The notes under the pieces: model-generated
What the model saw: the letters and a program-made list of their open reading frames with translations, nothing else
What the model was told of the DNA's origin: nothing
Database searches by the model: none
Assembly: GCA_902793515.1 (NCBI GenBank)
Contig: CADBDO010000010.1
Span: forward strand, 1-19,011
DNA length: 19,011 nucleotides
Origin: an uncultured Erysipelotrichaceae bacterium
GTDB lineage: Bacteria; Bacillota_I; Bacilli_A; RFN20; CAG-826
Direction: 5' to 3'
Shown here: positions 8,254 to 15,453 of the stretch, piece by piece
How the letters are laid out: each line of letters starts with the position of its first letter
Position numbering within the stretch: the stretch's first letter is position 1
Position numbers and translations under genes: made by a program

Positions 8254-8679
8254 TTACTTTGATGAAGAGCAGTCGCTGCATATCCCATAAAAGACCGTCC
8301 TTTTTAGGTCGATCTTGAAATCATGGTCTTCCAAGAAATGCTCTTGTAAGGCTTTCACATCCTCGCAGCTAACATGGATGATCTTGCCGCACTTGTTGCA
8401 TTTGCAGTGGTAGCAGTTCTCTTCATCGCCCTTATGTTCATGGGGAGCGATGTAGACGAAACAGGCAGGGCTATCTTCGTCGATTTTGAATTTGGCGATC
8501 GTGCCATCGCTTACCAAACTGTCTAAGTTGCGGTAAATGGTGGCTTGCCCTATGGTTGCCCCTTCCTTCTTAAAGTGTTCGATAACGTCACCAGCGCTAA
8601 GGTGAACGCCAGGGTTTTGCTTAAAGAAGTCGAGGAGGATCTCTTTTTGTTTCGTGCTGTATTTTGCTCTGGTAGTCAT
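8254..8679 (-). CDS. zur: Fur-family regulator, probably the zinc regulator Zur
   Basis: A 141-residue DNA-binding repressor that senses metal. The winged-helix part has the recognition helix around GQATIYRNLDSLV (44-56). The C-terminal part has a His/Cys cluster (HEH at 80-82, C89, H91, C92) and two CxxC pairs, C94/C97 and C134/C137, the structural four-Cys zinc site of Fur-type proteins. The ATG at 8677-8679 is chosen over one at 8727 because GGAGG is five bases upstream and the usual family start is recovered; the longer version would also run through the operator and -10 box. Zur rather than Fur or PerR is inferred from its place at the head of the znuACB operon. Confidence 0.88.
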   Translation of the reverse strand: MTTRAKYSTKQKEILLDFFKQNPGVHLSAGDVIEHFKKEGATIGQATIYRNLDSLVSDGTIAKFKIDEDSPACFVYIAPHEHKGDEENCYHCKCNKCGKIIHVSCEDVKALQEHFLEDHDFKIDLKRTVFYGICSDCSSSK

Positions 8680-8701
8680 ACGGGCCTCCAATACAACGAA
8701 T

Positions 8702-8718
8702 TTGAGAACCGTTCTCAA
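8702..8718. promoter_or_regulatory. Probable Zur operator
   Basis: TTGAGAAC, one C, GTTCTCAA: a perfect 8-1-8 inverted repeat, the geometry of Fur-family boxes. It abuts the -10 box and covers the expected transcription start of the regulator gene, so bound repressor would block its promoter and the whole zinc operon. Confidence 0.75.
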
Positions 8719-8745
8719 TTTTAGCAAGAAACAGTTCTTTGTAAA
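8718..8745 (-). promoter_or_regulatory. Promoter of the zinc operon
   Basis: On the minus strand TTTACA (8740-8745), 16-base spacer, TAAAAT (8718-8723) with an upstream TGC giving an extended -10. The start would fall near 8711, inside the operator, leaving a leader of about 30 bases with a good ribosome site. Confidence 0.75.
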
Positions 8746-8791
8746 GCCATTTTCCGTATAAATTCACCGATAAATGGCATCGTTTTGTTCT

Positions 8792-8841
8792 TTTCATGAT
8801 AACATGAAACTTGCAAATAAAGAATCGGAAACCGATACTAT
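8792..8841 (+). promoter_or_regulatory. Upstream region of the unknown gene pair: two inverted repeats and a weak promoter
   Basis: TTTCATG-ATAA-CATGAAA (8792-8809) is a perfect seven-pair inverted repeat, and ATCGG-AAA-CCGAT (8824-8836, starting at the A) a five-pair one. A possible promoter is TTGCAA (8811-8816) with GATACT (8834-8839, 17-base spacer) or TACTAT (8836-8841, 19-base spacer); either would start transcription within ten bases of the ATG at 8855. Confidence 0.35.
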
Positions 8842-8854
8842 CTAGGGTTTAGTT

Positions 8855-9619
8855 ATGAAGAAAAAGATCGATACGAATAATGAAGAGGAAATCAAATCCT
8901 CATACTTATATCTCTTTGAGAAAATCATGAAGGACAAGAGGGCAGACCTTTCTCAGTTCGTCCTTTCTTTCAGGGAACAGCTTCTAAAAGAAGACAAAGT
9001 CGAATCCTTCGGTGAGCTTATCGCTCTCGACCTTCTTTATTTCCATTCAGTCAATAATGCTTTAGAGCCATGGAAGGGGAGAGACGCCGTCAACGAAGCC
9101 TTTAAGCTCCTTGAGACAAGAAAAGACACTTTCACCAAAGAAGAGCTTCGCATCTCTTATCTCAAAGTCGCGGAAGCCTTTGACTATCTTGAGGATATCG
9201 AAAAGGAGAGGCAGTGCTATGACGAAGCCTCTTATTACGCTTTCCAAACCATGGCCAAAGAGGATGCCTTATCCGCCAAAGAAAAGGAAATACGCCTAAT
9301 TTGGAGGTATCCAGAAGAGCAAAGGAAAGACCTCTTCCCAACCTGTGAATCTCTCATCATGATGTTCGGTTTAGAGACTGGCAAGAAGCTCTTCGATCTT
9401 GAGAAAAAAGAACCGGAGATGGTCCATGACCCAATAGAGAGCAACCCTCTCTTCCCAAAAATAATCGATAGGGTTAATATAGCGCTGAAGGAGTATTTTG
9501 ACGCTCACATGAGTGAGTTCACTCTTGAGAATTACAACATCAAGAAACGTCAGCTTCTCCTTAAGGAGGGCATCGATTGGACTGCCCCATACGAAAACAA
9601 AAAAGAGGTAAACAAATGA
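8855..9619 (+). CDS. Unknown helical cytoplasmic protein
   Basis: A 254-residue protein I do not recognise. It has no signal peptide, no membrane helix and no Cys motif. The sequence is charged and appears all-helical, with repeated helix-turn-helix spacing in the first 150 residues (stretches around LYLFEKIMKD, LIALDLLYFH, LKVAEAFDYLED and DEASYYAFQT) that would suit a TPR-like scaffold, though no consensus TPR can be claimed. The start at 8855 has only a weak AGGG upstream. The last bases overlap the next gene as ATGA, so the two are translationally coupled and probably act together. Codon use matches the neighbours, so recent transfer is not suggested. Confidence 0.8.
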   Translation: MKKKIDTNNEEEIKSSYLYLFEKIMKDKRADLSQFVLSFREQLLKEDKVESFGELIALDLLYFHSVNNALEPWKGRDAVNEAFKLLETRKDTFTKEELRISYLKVAEAFDYLEDIEKERQCYDEASYYAFQTMAKEDALSAKEKEIRLIWRYPEEQRKDLFPTCESLIMMFGLETGKKLFDLEKKEPEMVHDPIESNPLFPKIIDRVNIALKEYFDAHMSEFTLENYNIKKRQLLLKEGIDWTAPYENKKEVNK

Positions 9620-10026
9620 GCTACTATTGCCATCATTGCGGAAAAGAAGTCGGCAGAGGAAATAAGTTCTGCCCACACTGCGGAGTCCTTCTCCAAGAAG
9701 ACGAATACGGTGAGAGACCGGGCGAATACGATGACGTCGATGTCACCGAAAAAAAGCCAGAGAAGAAAACGAAGTACATCAACGAATCGACCAAGAGAGA
9801 GCTCGACACCCTCATCAAGATTTTCATGCTCATCCCAACCATCCTCTTTGGCATTGCCATCATCCCTCTCATCTGGATGGTACCAATGACCATGGCGGCC
9901 TATAAGAGAGCCGACAGCAAAGAGCCTTATGGCCTTGTCCTCTCCGTCTGCTCAATTATCTTCATGGGCATTCCAGTCGCCGGCGTCATGATGATTATCA
10001 GAGATCTTGACACTTACAGCCAATAA
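9616..10026 (+). CDS. Small zinc-ribbon membrane protein
   Basis: A 136-residue protein. The N-terminus is a zinc ribbon with C5, C8, C19 and C22 (CHHCG and CPHCG), followed by an acidic and Lys-rich linker (about 28-60) and two membrane helices (about 69-90 and 105-127). Such proteins are common in Firmicutes and mostly uncharacterised. The ATG is set by GAGG seven bases upstream and by the 4-base ATGA overlap with the preceding gene; an in-frame ATG at 9577 would put extra basic residues in front of the ribbon and is less likely. A terminator follows, so these two genes form their own unit. Confidence 0.85.
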   Translation: MSYYCHHCGKEVGRGNKFCPHCGVLLQEDEYGERPGEYDDVDVTEKKPEKKTKYINESTKRELDTLIKIFMLIPTILFGIAIIPLIWMVPMTMAAYKRADSKEPYGLVLSVCSIIFMGIPVAGVMMIIRDLDTYSQ

Positions 10027-10051
10027 CCCCCGCAAAACCTGCATAGAATTC

Positions 10052-10084
10052 AAAAATCCCCTGCAAAACGTGGGGGATTTTTTG
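10052..10084 (+). terminator. Rho-independent terminator
   Basis: AAAAATCCCC (10052-10061) pairs with GGGGATTTTT (10073-10082), loop of 11 bases, ending in a T-run. It closes the 8855-10026 unit. Confidence 0.88.
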
Positions 10085-10122
10085 TTGTAGTGAATTGCTC
10101 TTCGGAAAGAGGAAACGCATTC

Positions 10123-10143
10123 TTCTAGGAATTTATCCTAGAA
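10123..10143. promoter_or_regulatory. Inverted repeat in front of the MATE gene, possible operator
   Basis: TTCTAGGA (10123-10130) and TCCTAGAA (10136-10143) are perfect inverted repeats around ATTTA, followed by a further CTAGAA at 10148. It lies 20 bases before the start codon with no T-run behind it, so an operator is more likely than a terminator. Confidence 0.45.
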
Positions 10144-10162
10144 ATAACTAGAATATGTCCTC

Positions 10163-11650
10163 GTGGAGAAAAAAGAGTCCTTAAGAGAAAAATTCCATCG
10201 TATCTTCAGCGGTCAGCTTAACCTCACGGAAGGCAATTTTTTCGTGACCATTCCTTTATACGCCATCCCGATGGTTCTTCTTTCCTTCCTCCAGATGTTC
10301 TATAGCTCCGTCGACCAATTGGTTGTCTCCAATTTCGGCGGTGGATACACCTCGATGAATGCGGTGGGAAGCAACACCGCTTTGATTAACCTCATCATCG
10401 GTCTCTTCGTCGGAATATCGGTAGGGGCCAACGTCGTCATCGCCAAAGCCAGAGGCATGAACGACAAGGAAACCGCCCATAGGACGGTTCAGAGTTCCGT
10501 CATCATTTCCCTTTTCTGCGGCGTCTTCTTAGCGGTCGCCGGATGGTTTGTCGCCCCAGCGCTCCTCAAACTCATGGACACCCCAGACCTCTATATCGAC
10601 AAAGCCATCTCTTACCTTCGCGTCTATTTCCTTGGAATGCCGTTCTTGATGGTCTTCAATTTCGGTTCCGCTCTTTTAAGAGGAATGGGCGATTCCAAGC
10701 GTCCTCTCTACACTTTGCTCATCTGCGGCATCCTCAATATCGGACTCAATTTCCTCTTCGTCATCACCTTTGATCTTGATGTCGTAGGCGTCGCTATCAC
10801 GACCGTCATCTCGGAGTTCTTCTCCGCTCTCATCATCCTTTTCTTCCTCTCGCATAACAAAGAGTCCTTTGCTGTCTTCTCTTGGAAAGATTGGACCATC
10901 TACAAAAAAGAGACCAAAGAAATTCTCAAGAACGGTATCCCTGCTGGAATCCAGTCCTTCATTTTCTCTTTCTCAAACATCTTCATCCAAAGAGGCGTCA
11001 ACGGCTTCTCGACCCCAGAGATGTCTAGCGATGTCGCAGTTGCTGGAAACACCGCCTCAATTCAGATTGAACACTACATCTGGATTGCGATGAATAGCTT
11101 CGCGGTCGCCGTGTCCGCCCTAATCTCCCAAAACTATGGCGCCCTCAAGAAAAAGAACCTCAAAAAGGTCTTCTGGATCTCGATGATGTATGAGACCATC
11201 GTCGGAGTTTCCTTAGGCCTCATCTCATATTTCTTCCGTTACCAGTTAATCGGTTTATTTATCTCCGAAGAGGCTTTCACGAATGAAGCGGGGGTCTTCA
11301 TGGAGAATTCTTTCGCCAAAGCGATGGAAGTGGGCACCATGCGTATCACCCTCGTTGGCCTTACCTATGTCCTTGACGGGTACATGGATGTCTGTTCCTT
11401 CTATCTCAGGGGTTTAGGACACTCAAAGACTCCGACCGCCCTCACCCTTATCTTCATCACCACCCTCAGGATCATCTACATCAATTTTGTTTGGACGAAC
11501 ATCCCTGAGATCCATACTCTTCTCTACCTCTGGATTTGCTGGCCAGTCAGCTGGATGCTTTGCATACTCTCTTATATCCCAATTCTCCCTATCTACAACA
11601 AAAAGGCTTTTGCCGAGATCGATAACAAACTCGCTTTAAGAAACGCGTAG
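10163..11650 (+). CDS. MATE-family multidrug/Na+ efflux transporter
   Basis: A 495-residue integral membrane exporter with about 12 hydrophobic helices in two similar halves; it would expel cationic compounds using a sodium or proton gradient. Family hallmarks are the first-helix region IPLYAIPMVLLSFLQMFYS with SVDQLVVSNFGG, the GISVGANVVIAKARG stretch, FGSALLRGMGDSKRP, and a matching second-half pattern near the C-terminus (YLRGLGHSKTPTALT). The GTG at 10163 is the only plausible start after the in-frame stop at 10145. No ribosome site is visible, but TAGAAT lies eight bases upstream and could be the -10 of a leaderless mRNA. The substrate cannot be inferred. It seems to be a single-gene unit or to read into the next gene, as no terminator follows. 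Confidence 0.92.
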   Translation: MEKKESLREKFHRIFSGQLNLTEGNFFVTIPLYAIPMVLLSFLQMFYSSVDQLVVSNFGGGYTSMNAVGSNTALINLIIGLFVGISVGANVVIAKARGMNDKETAHRTVQSSVIISLFCGVFLAVAGWFVAPALLKLMDTPDLYIDKAISYLRVYFLGMPFLMVFNFGSALLRGMGDSKRPLYTLLICGILNIGLNFLFVITFDLDVVGVAITTVISEFFSALIILFFLSHNKESFAVFSWKDWTIYKKETKEILKNGIPAGIQSFIFSFSNIFIQRGVNGFSTPEMSSDVAVAGNTASIQIEHYIWIAMNSFAVAVSALISQNYGALKKKNLKKVFWISMMYETIVGVSLGLISYFFRYQLIGLFISEEAFTNEAGVFMENSFAKAMEVGTMRITLVGLTYVLDGYMDVCSFYLRGLGHSKTPTALTLIFITTLRIIYINFVWTNIPEIHTLLYLWICWPVSWMLCILSYIPILPIYNKKAFAEIDNKLALRNA

Positions 11651-11667
11651 TGCTTTGAGAATGCATT

Positions 11668-11689
11668 AAACCCTTGAAAGGTTTACAAT
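11668..11689 (+). promoter_or_regulatory. Possible promoter and imperfect operator of the dehydrogenase-gal unit
   Basis: TACAAT (11684-11689) is a good -10 but no convincing -35 is in place. AAACCCTT-G-AAAGGTTT (11668-11684) is an 8-1-8 inverted repeat with one mismatch, touching the -10. The ATG follows 12 bases after the -10, so the leader would be about six bases and lack a ribosome site. Confidence 0.4.
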
Positions 11690-11701
11690 GTCCTCAAAGA
11701 T

Positions 11702-12925
11702 ATGAATATTTTCAAAGTAGCCTGGTATCGCACCACTCAGTTCGTCATGAACAAAATCGGGATGCCTTTCATCAAGTTCCCGGAACCAAAAACCCTCAAA
11801 GGACCTGCTTTTTATGTCAGGGCAGCGGAGATTCTCGCTGAGAACGGATATAAGAAGCCTCTTATTGTCGCCGACCCAATCTTAGAGCAGATCGGAAAGA
11901 TGGGCCCTTTGACCGATCAGTTAGAGCAAAAAGGCCTTAAATATTCCATCTACTATGGCGTTGAGCCTAACCCAACCTTCAACTCCGTCCTTCCTGCCAT
12001 CGACGCAGTCAAAGAAAACGGGACCGATTCGATCATCGCCTTTGGCGGAGGTTCAGCGATCGATGTCGCCAAGATCATCGGTGCCTGCATCTCTAATGAC
12101 ACCAAAGACATCTCTTCCCTCAAAGGACTCTTCAAGGTCAAGAAGAAATACCCTTGCTTAATCGCGATTCCAACGACTGCCGGAACGGGAAGCGAGGCAA
12201 CCGTCGCTGCGGTCATCATCGACCCGACCACGAGGAGCAAATACGCGATCAACGACCCTAAACTAGTACCTGATTACGCGATTCTCGACGAGACCCTCTT
12301 GGAAACCCTTCCTCCAAAGATGATTGCCGCGACTGGCATGGACGCTTTGACGCATGCGGTGGAGGCCTATATCGGAAACGCCCTCACCAGGAAGACGAAG
12401 AAGTGTGCTCTCTATGCCGTCAACATCATTTACCACAACCTCCTTGGTTTATACCAAGACCCACATAATCTCGCAGCAGGCAAGAACATGATCTTCGGCT
12501 CATATTTAGCCGGCGTCGCTTTCACCCGTTCATACGTCGGATATGTCCACGCCTTGGCCCATGCTATAGGTGGCAAATACAATGTCCCTCACGGCTTAGC
12601 TAACGCCATCCTTCTCCCGTATGTCCTCGAGGCTTATGGCAAAAAGGCCCACAAAAAGCTTGCGGATTTGGCCAAACTCATCGAAATCGTCCATCCAGAA
12701 TCGAAGACGCATCAGGCCGCTCAAGCCTTCATCGATTACATCAAGATGCTCAAGTTCTCTCTTGGCATCCCAGCCCATTTCGATAACCTCATCAAGAAAG
12801 AAGACCTCGATGACCTTGTGGATGCCGCTCTCCATGAGGCTAACCCTCTTTACCCAGTACCTAAGATCCTCGGAGCCGAAGAGCTCAAAGCGATTTACAT
12901 GGAGGCAGACCCTTCATGCAAATAG
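11702..12925 (+). CDS. Iron-containing alcohol dehydrogenase
   Basis: A 407-residue cytoplasmic NAD(P)-dependent oxidoreductase of the group III family (butanol, 1,3-propanediol, lactaldehyde type). The cofactor motif GGGSAIDVAKI is at 115-125, PTTAGTGSEAT at 157-167. The expected iron ligands are all present: Asp 214 and His 218 (TGMDALTHAVEAY), His 283 and His 297 (HALAHAIGG and PHGLANA), with the usual 14-residue gap between the last two. Family members reduce aldehydes made in fermentation; the exact substrate cannot be read. Its 3' end overlaps galM by ten bases, placing it first in a dehydrogenase-galM-galT-rimO run. Length is slightly above the common 380-390, from a short N-terminal extension. 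Confidence 0.93.
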   Translation: MNIFKVAWYRTTQFVMNKIGMPFIKFPEPKTLKGPAFYVRAAEILAENGYKKPLIVADPILEQIGKMGPLTDQLEQKGLKYSIYYGVEPNPTFNSVLPAIDAVKENGTDSIIAFGGGSAIDVAKIIGACISNDTKDISSLKGLFKVKKKYPCLIAIPTTAGTGSEATVAAVIIDPTTRSKYAINDPKLVPDYAILDETLLETLPPKMIAATGMDALTHAVEAYIGNALTRKTKKCALYAVNIIYHNLLGLYQDPHNLAAGKNMIFGSYLAGVAFTRSYVGYVHALAHAIGGKYNVPHGLANAILLPYVLEAYGKKAHKKLADLAKLIEIVHPESKTHQAAQAFIDYIKMLKFSLGIPAHFDNLIKKEDLDDLVDAALHEANPLYPVPKILGAEELKAIYMEADPSCK

Positions 12926-13944
12926 CGGAGACGATGAATAGCCGCTGCCGGATGGTGTCGGTCAAAAACGACGAAGGGTTAGAAGTTACCCTTTGCGATT
13001 TTGGTGCGTCCATCTACGAAATCCGTCTCTTAAGCATGCCGATGACCATCGCTTGCAAAGACTTCGACCAGTGGATGAATTCCCGCTCATACTTTGGCAA
13101 GACCGTCGGCAGAATCGCCGGCAGGGTCAAAGATTCCAAGATCAAGATCGGCGACAAAGAGTACCAACTCGACGCCAACGAAGGAAAGAATTCGCTCCAC
13201 TCAGGCAAAGACGCCCTTTGCTTCAAACCTTGGATTTATGACATCCACGAGACCAAGAGAGGCGCGGTAGTGGATTTCTATTACCATCTCGAAGATGGCG
13301 AAGAAGGTCTCCCAGGTGAGCAGATGATCAATGTGAGATACGTCATCCACAAAAAAGAGAATGTCATCGATATCAAATTCACCGCAGGAAAACCTAGCAA
13401 AGACACTTATACAAGACTCACGAATCACGCTTATTTCAACCTAGGCGGATACAAAAACATTAGGAACCATAAGTTCACTCTCTATGCCGATAGGGTTTCT
13501 CTTTTTGACGAAGGCTGCATCGCGACTGACTTTGTCAAAGTCCCATCAAATCTCGATTTCCGTAAAGGCGTATCTCTTGATGAGGCCCTTCCAAACAAGG
13601 ATTTAGGCAAGCTCCCAACCGGTGGCCTTGACCATGTTTTCATTAGGACAAACGCTAAATGCGTCGATTACCGCAAAGACAAAACGCCTATGGAAAAACC
13701 TCTCCTCACTTTGGAGAGTCCAGTCGCCTCTTTGCAAATCTTTACAACTTTTCCGGCCATAACATGTTATGCTGATAACTTCCCAGGGGGCGGAATGCTC
13801 ACCAACGGGAACGAAGAGGAAAAATACTCAGGCTTAGCCTTAGAACCCCGCTTCGATGATCTTGACGTTGTGAAGCCTGGCGCCTTCCAAAAGAAGGGGA
13901 GAATCCAGGTCAACATGATCACTTACGTCTTCAAAACCAAGTAA
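12916..13944 (+). CDS. galM: Aldose 1-epimerase (galactose mutarotase)
   Basis: Interconverts alpha and beta anomers of galactose or glucose so that galactokinase can act; cytoplasmic. At 342 residues the length is normal. Visible family positions are GRIAGRV (65-71), LHSG with His 95, TNHAYFNLGG with the general-acid His 171, GLDHVF with Asp 239, and ALEPRFDD with the general-base Glu 310. The start at 12916 overlaps the dehydrogenase gene and has GGAGG ten bases upstream; a second ATG at 12934 has GGAG only three bases away and is less likely. The gene sits between the dehydrogenase and galT. Confidence 0.93.
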   Translation: MQIAETMNSRCRMVSVKNDEGLEVTLCDFGASIYEIRLLSMPMTIACKDFDQWMNSRSYFGKTVGRIAGRVKDSKIKIGDKEYQLDANEGKNSLHSGKDALCFKPWIYDIHETKRGAVVDFYYHLEDGEEGLPGEQMINVRYVIHKKENVIDIKFTAGKPSKDTYTRLTNHAYFNLGGYKNIRNHKFTLYADRVSLFDEGCIATDFVKVPSNLDFRKGVSLDEALPNKDLGKLPTGGLDHVFIRTNAKCVDYRKDKTPMEKPLLTLESPVASLQIFTTFPAITCYADNFPGGGMLTNGNEEEKYSGLALEPRFDDLDVVKPGAFQKKGRIQVNMITYVFKTK

Positions 13945-13969
13945 CTGCTTTCTCAAAGGAGTCTCCATC

Positions 13970-15451
13970 ATGATTAGCAAGACAATCGCTGAGCTTATTT
14001 ACTATGCTGAAAAGCATCTCTATCTTCTAGATAGCGATAAGATCTATTTCACGAATATCCTTCTCCATTTCTTTGGGGCCAATGAGCCATACGAAGGAGA
14101 AATCGATAAGAGCAGAATCGAGAACATGGAAGTCCCAGACGAAATCGTCTCCGAGATCTTTGAGCATTGCCTTCTTAATGGCGACGATGAGAAAGAAGCG
14201 GAAAGGAAAGCCGATTTCGCTTTAGGCATCGTCTCTCCTCTCCCTAGCCTTGTTAATGGGGCGTTTGAAGAATTCAAAAAGAGCGATCCAGCGACCGCTC
14301 TTCAGTTCTTGAAGTCTCTTGGAACCAGCAATTACTACTTCCAGAAAACCAAGGTTGAACGCAACAAAGACTGGACCATGACCTTCGAAGATGGCCCAAA
14401 CATCACCCTTTCGATCAACCTTTCTAAGCCAGAGAAGAACAACAAAGACATCGCCAAACTCTTGACGACAAAATCAACTAATTATCCAAAATGCGCCCTC
14501 TGCGTCGAGAACCTTGGCTTCTATGGCGATGACAAACACGCCGCCAGAATGACGATCAGATACGTCCCTCTCGATTTAGCAGGGGAGAGATGGTATCTCC
14601 AATATTCCCCATACGGTTATTTCCGCAACCATTGCATCTGCTTCAAAGAAGACCACATCCCAATGAAGGTCGAAAGGAAGACTTTTGATAGACTCCTTTC
14701 CTTCGTCGAACAATTCCCAAGCTTCTTCATGGGCAGCAATAGCGACCTCCCAATCGTCGGTGGTTCCATCCTCAACCATGAGCATTTCCAGGGTGGTTCG
14801 CCAGTCCTTCCGTTATTCGCTTCCAAAGACAAAGAAGTCATTTTCACCAGCAAATCCGGCACGAAAGTCGCAAAAGTGGACTCTTTCACGAACACTCTCC
14901 GTATCTCTGGCAAAGACAAAGAAGAGATCATGGACCTCGGTGAGAAGATCTTTAACGCTTGGAGAATCTATGACAACGAAGAGCTTGGCATCATCCATGA
15001 GACGGATGGCAATAGACACAACACAGTCACTTCCTACGCGATCAAAAACGGCGAGGAATATCAGCTCATCATCGTCCTCCGTTGCAACATCACCAGCGAA
15101 CAATACTCAGATGGCGTTTTCCACGCCCATCCTGAATACCACGCCATCAAGAAAGAGGGCATCGGCCTCATCGAATGCGCGGGTGAATTCGTCCTCCCAG
15201 CCCGTTTGGAGAGGCAAATCAAAGAGGTTGAGGAATCTGTGAATCTTAGCAAAGAAGAATACCTCAAGAAATACCCGGACATGTCTCTCTTTGAGGACAT
15301 GATCACCGCTATGAAAGAGAACCCATCTTTAGATGCTGGTTCCTATATCGGCCAAGTCTGCCGCAACATCTTAAGGAACGTCGCCGTCTTCAAAGACGAT
15401 GAAAAAGGCCAAAAAGCCTACGACGCTTTCCTCAAAGAAGCCCTTAAGTAA
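13970..15451 (+). CDS. galT: UDP-glucose-hexose-1-phosphate uridylyltransferase (type II GalT)
   Basis: Transfers UMP between glucose-1-phosphate and galactose-1-phosphate, the second step of the Leloir pathway. The 493-residue length and the motifs SNYYFQKTKVERNKDW (120-135) and GGSILNHEHFQGG (264-276) identify the long Firmicute form, distinct from the short E. coli type. His 270 and His 272 are the catalytic His-x-His, the latter or former carrying the UMP. AAAGGAG eight bases upstream fixes the start. It follows galM after 25 bases and precedes rimO by two. galK and galE would complete the pathway and are not in the window. Confidence 0.96.
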   Translation: MISKTIAELIYYAEKHLYLLDSDKIYFTNILLHFFGANEPYEGEIDKSRIENMEVPDEIVSEIFEHCLLNGDDEKEAERKADFALGIVSPLPSLVNGAFEEFKKSDPATALQFLKSLGTSNYYFQKTKVERNKDWTMTFEDGPNITLSINLSKPEKNNKDIAKLLTTKSTNYPKCALCVENLGFYGDDKHAARMTIRYVPLDLAGERWYLQYSPYGYFRNHCICFKEDHIPMKVERKTFDRLLSFVEQFPSFFMGSNSDLPIVGGSILNHEHFQGGSPVLPLFASKDKEVIFTSKSGTKVAKVDSFTNTLRISGKDKEEIMDLGEKIFNAWRIYDNEELGIIHETDGNRHNTVTSYAIKNGEEYQLIIVLRCNITSEQYSDGVFHAHPEYHAIKKEGIGLIECAGEFVLPARLERQIKEVEESVNLSKEEYLKKYPDMSLFEDMITAMKENPSLDAGSYIGQVCRNILRNVAVFKDDEKGQKAYDAFLKEALK

Positions 15452-15453
15452 AC

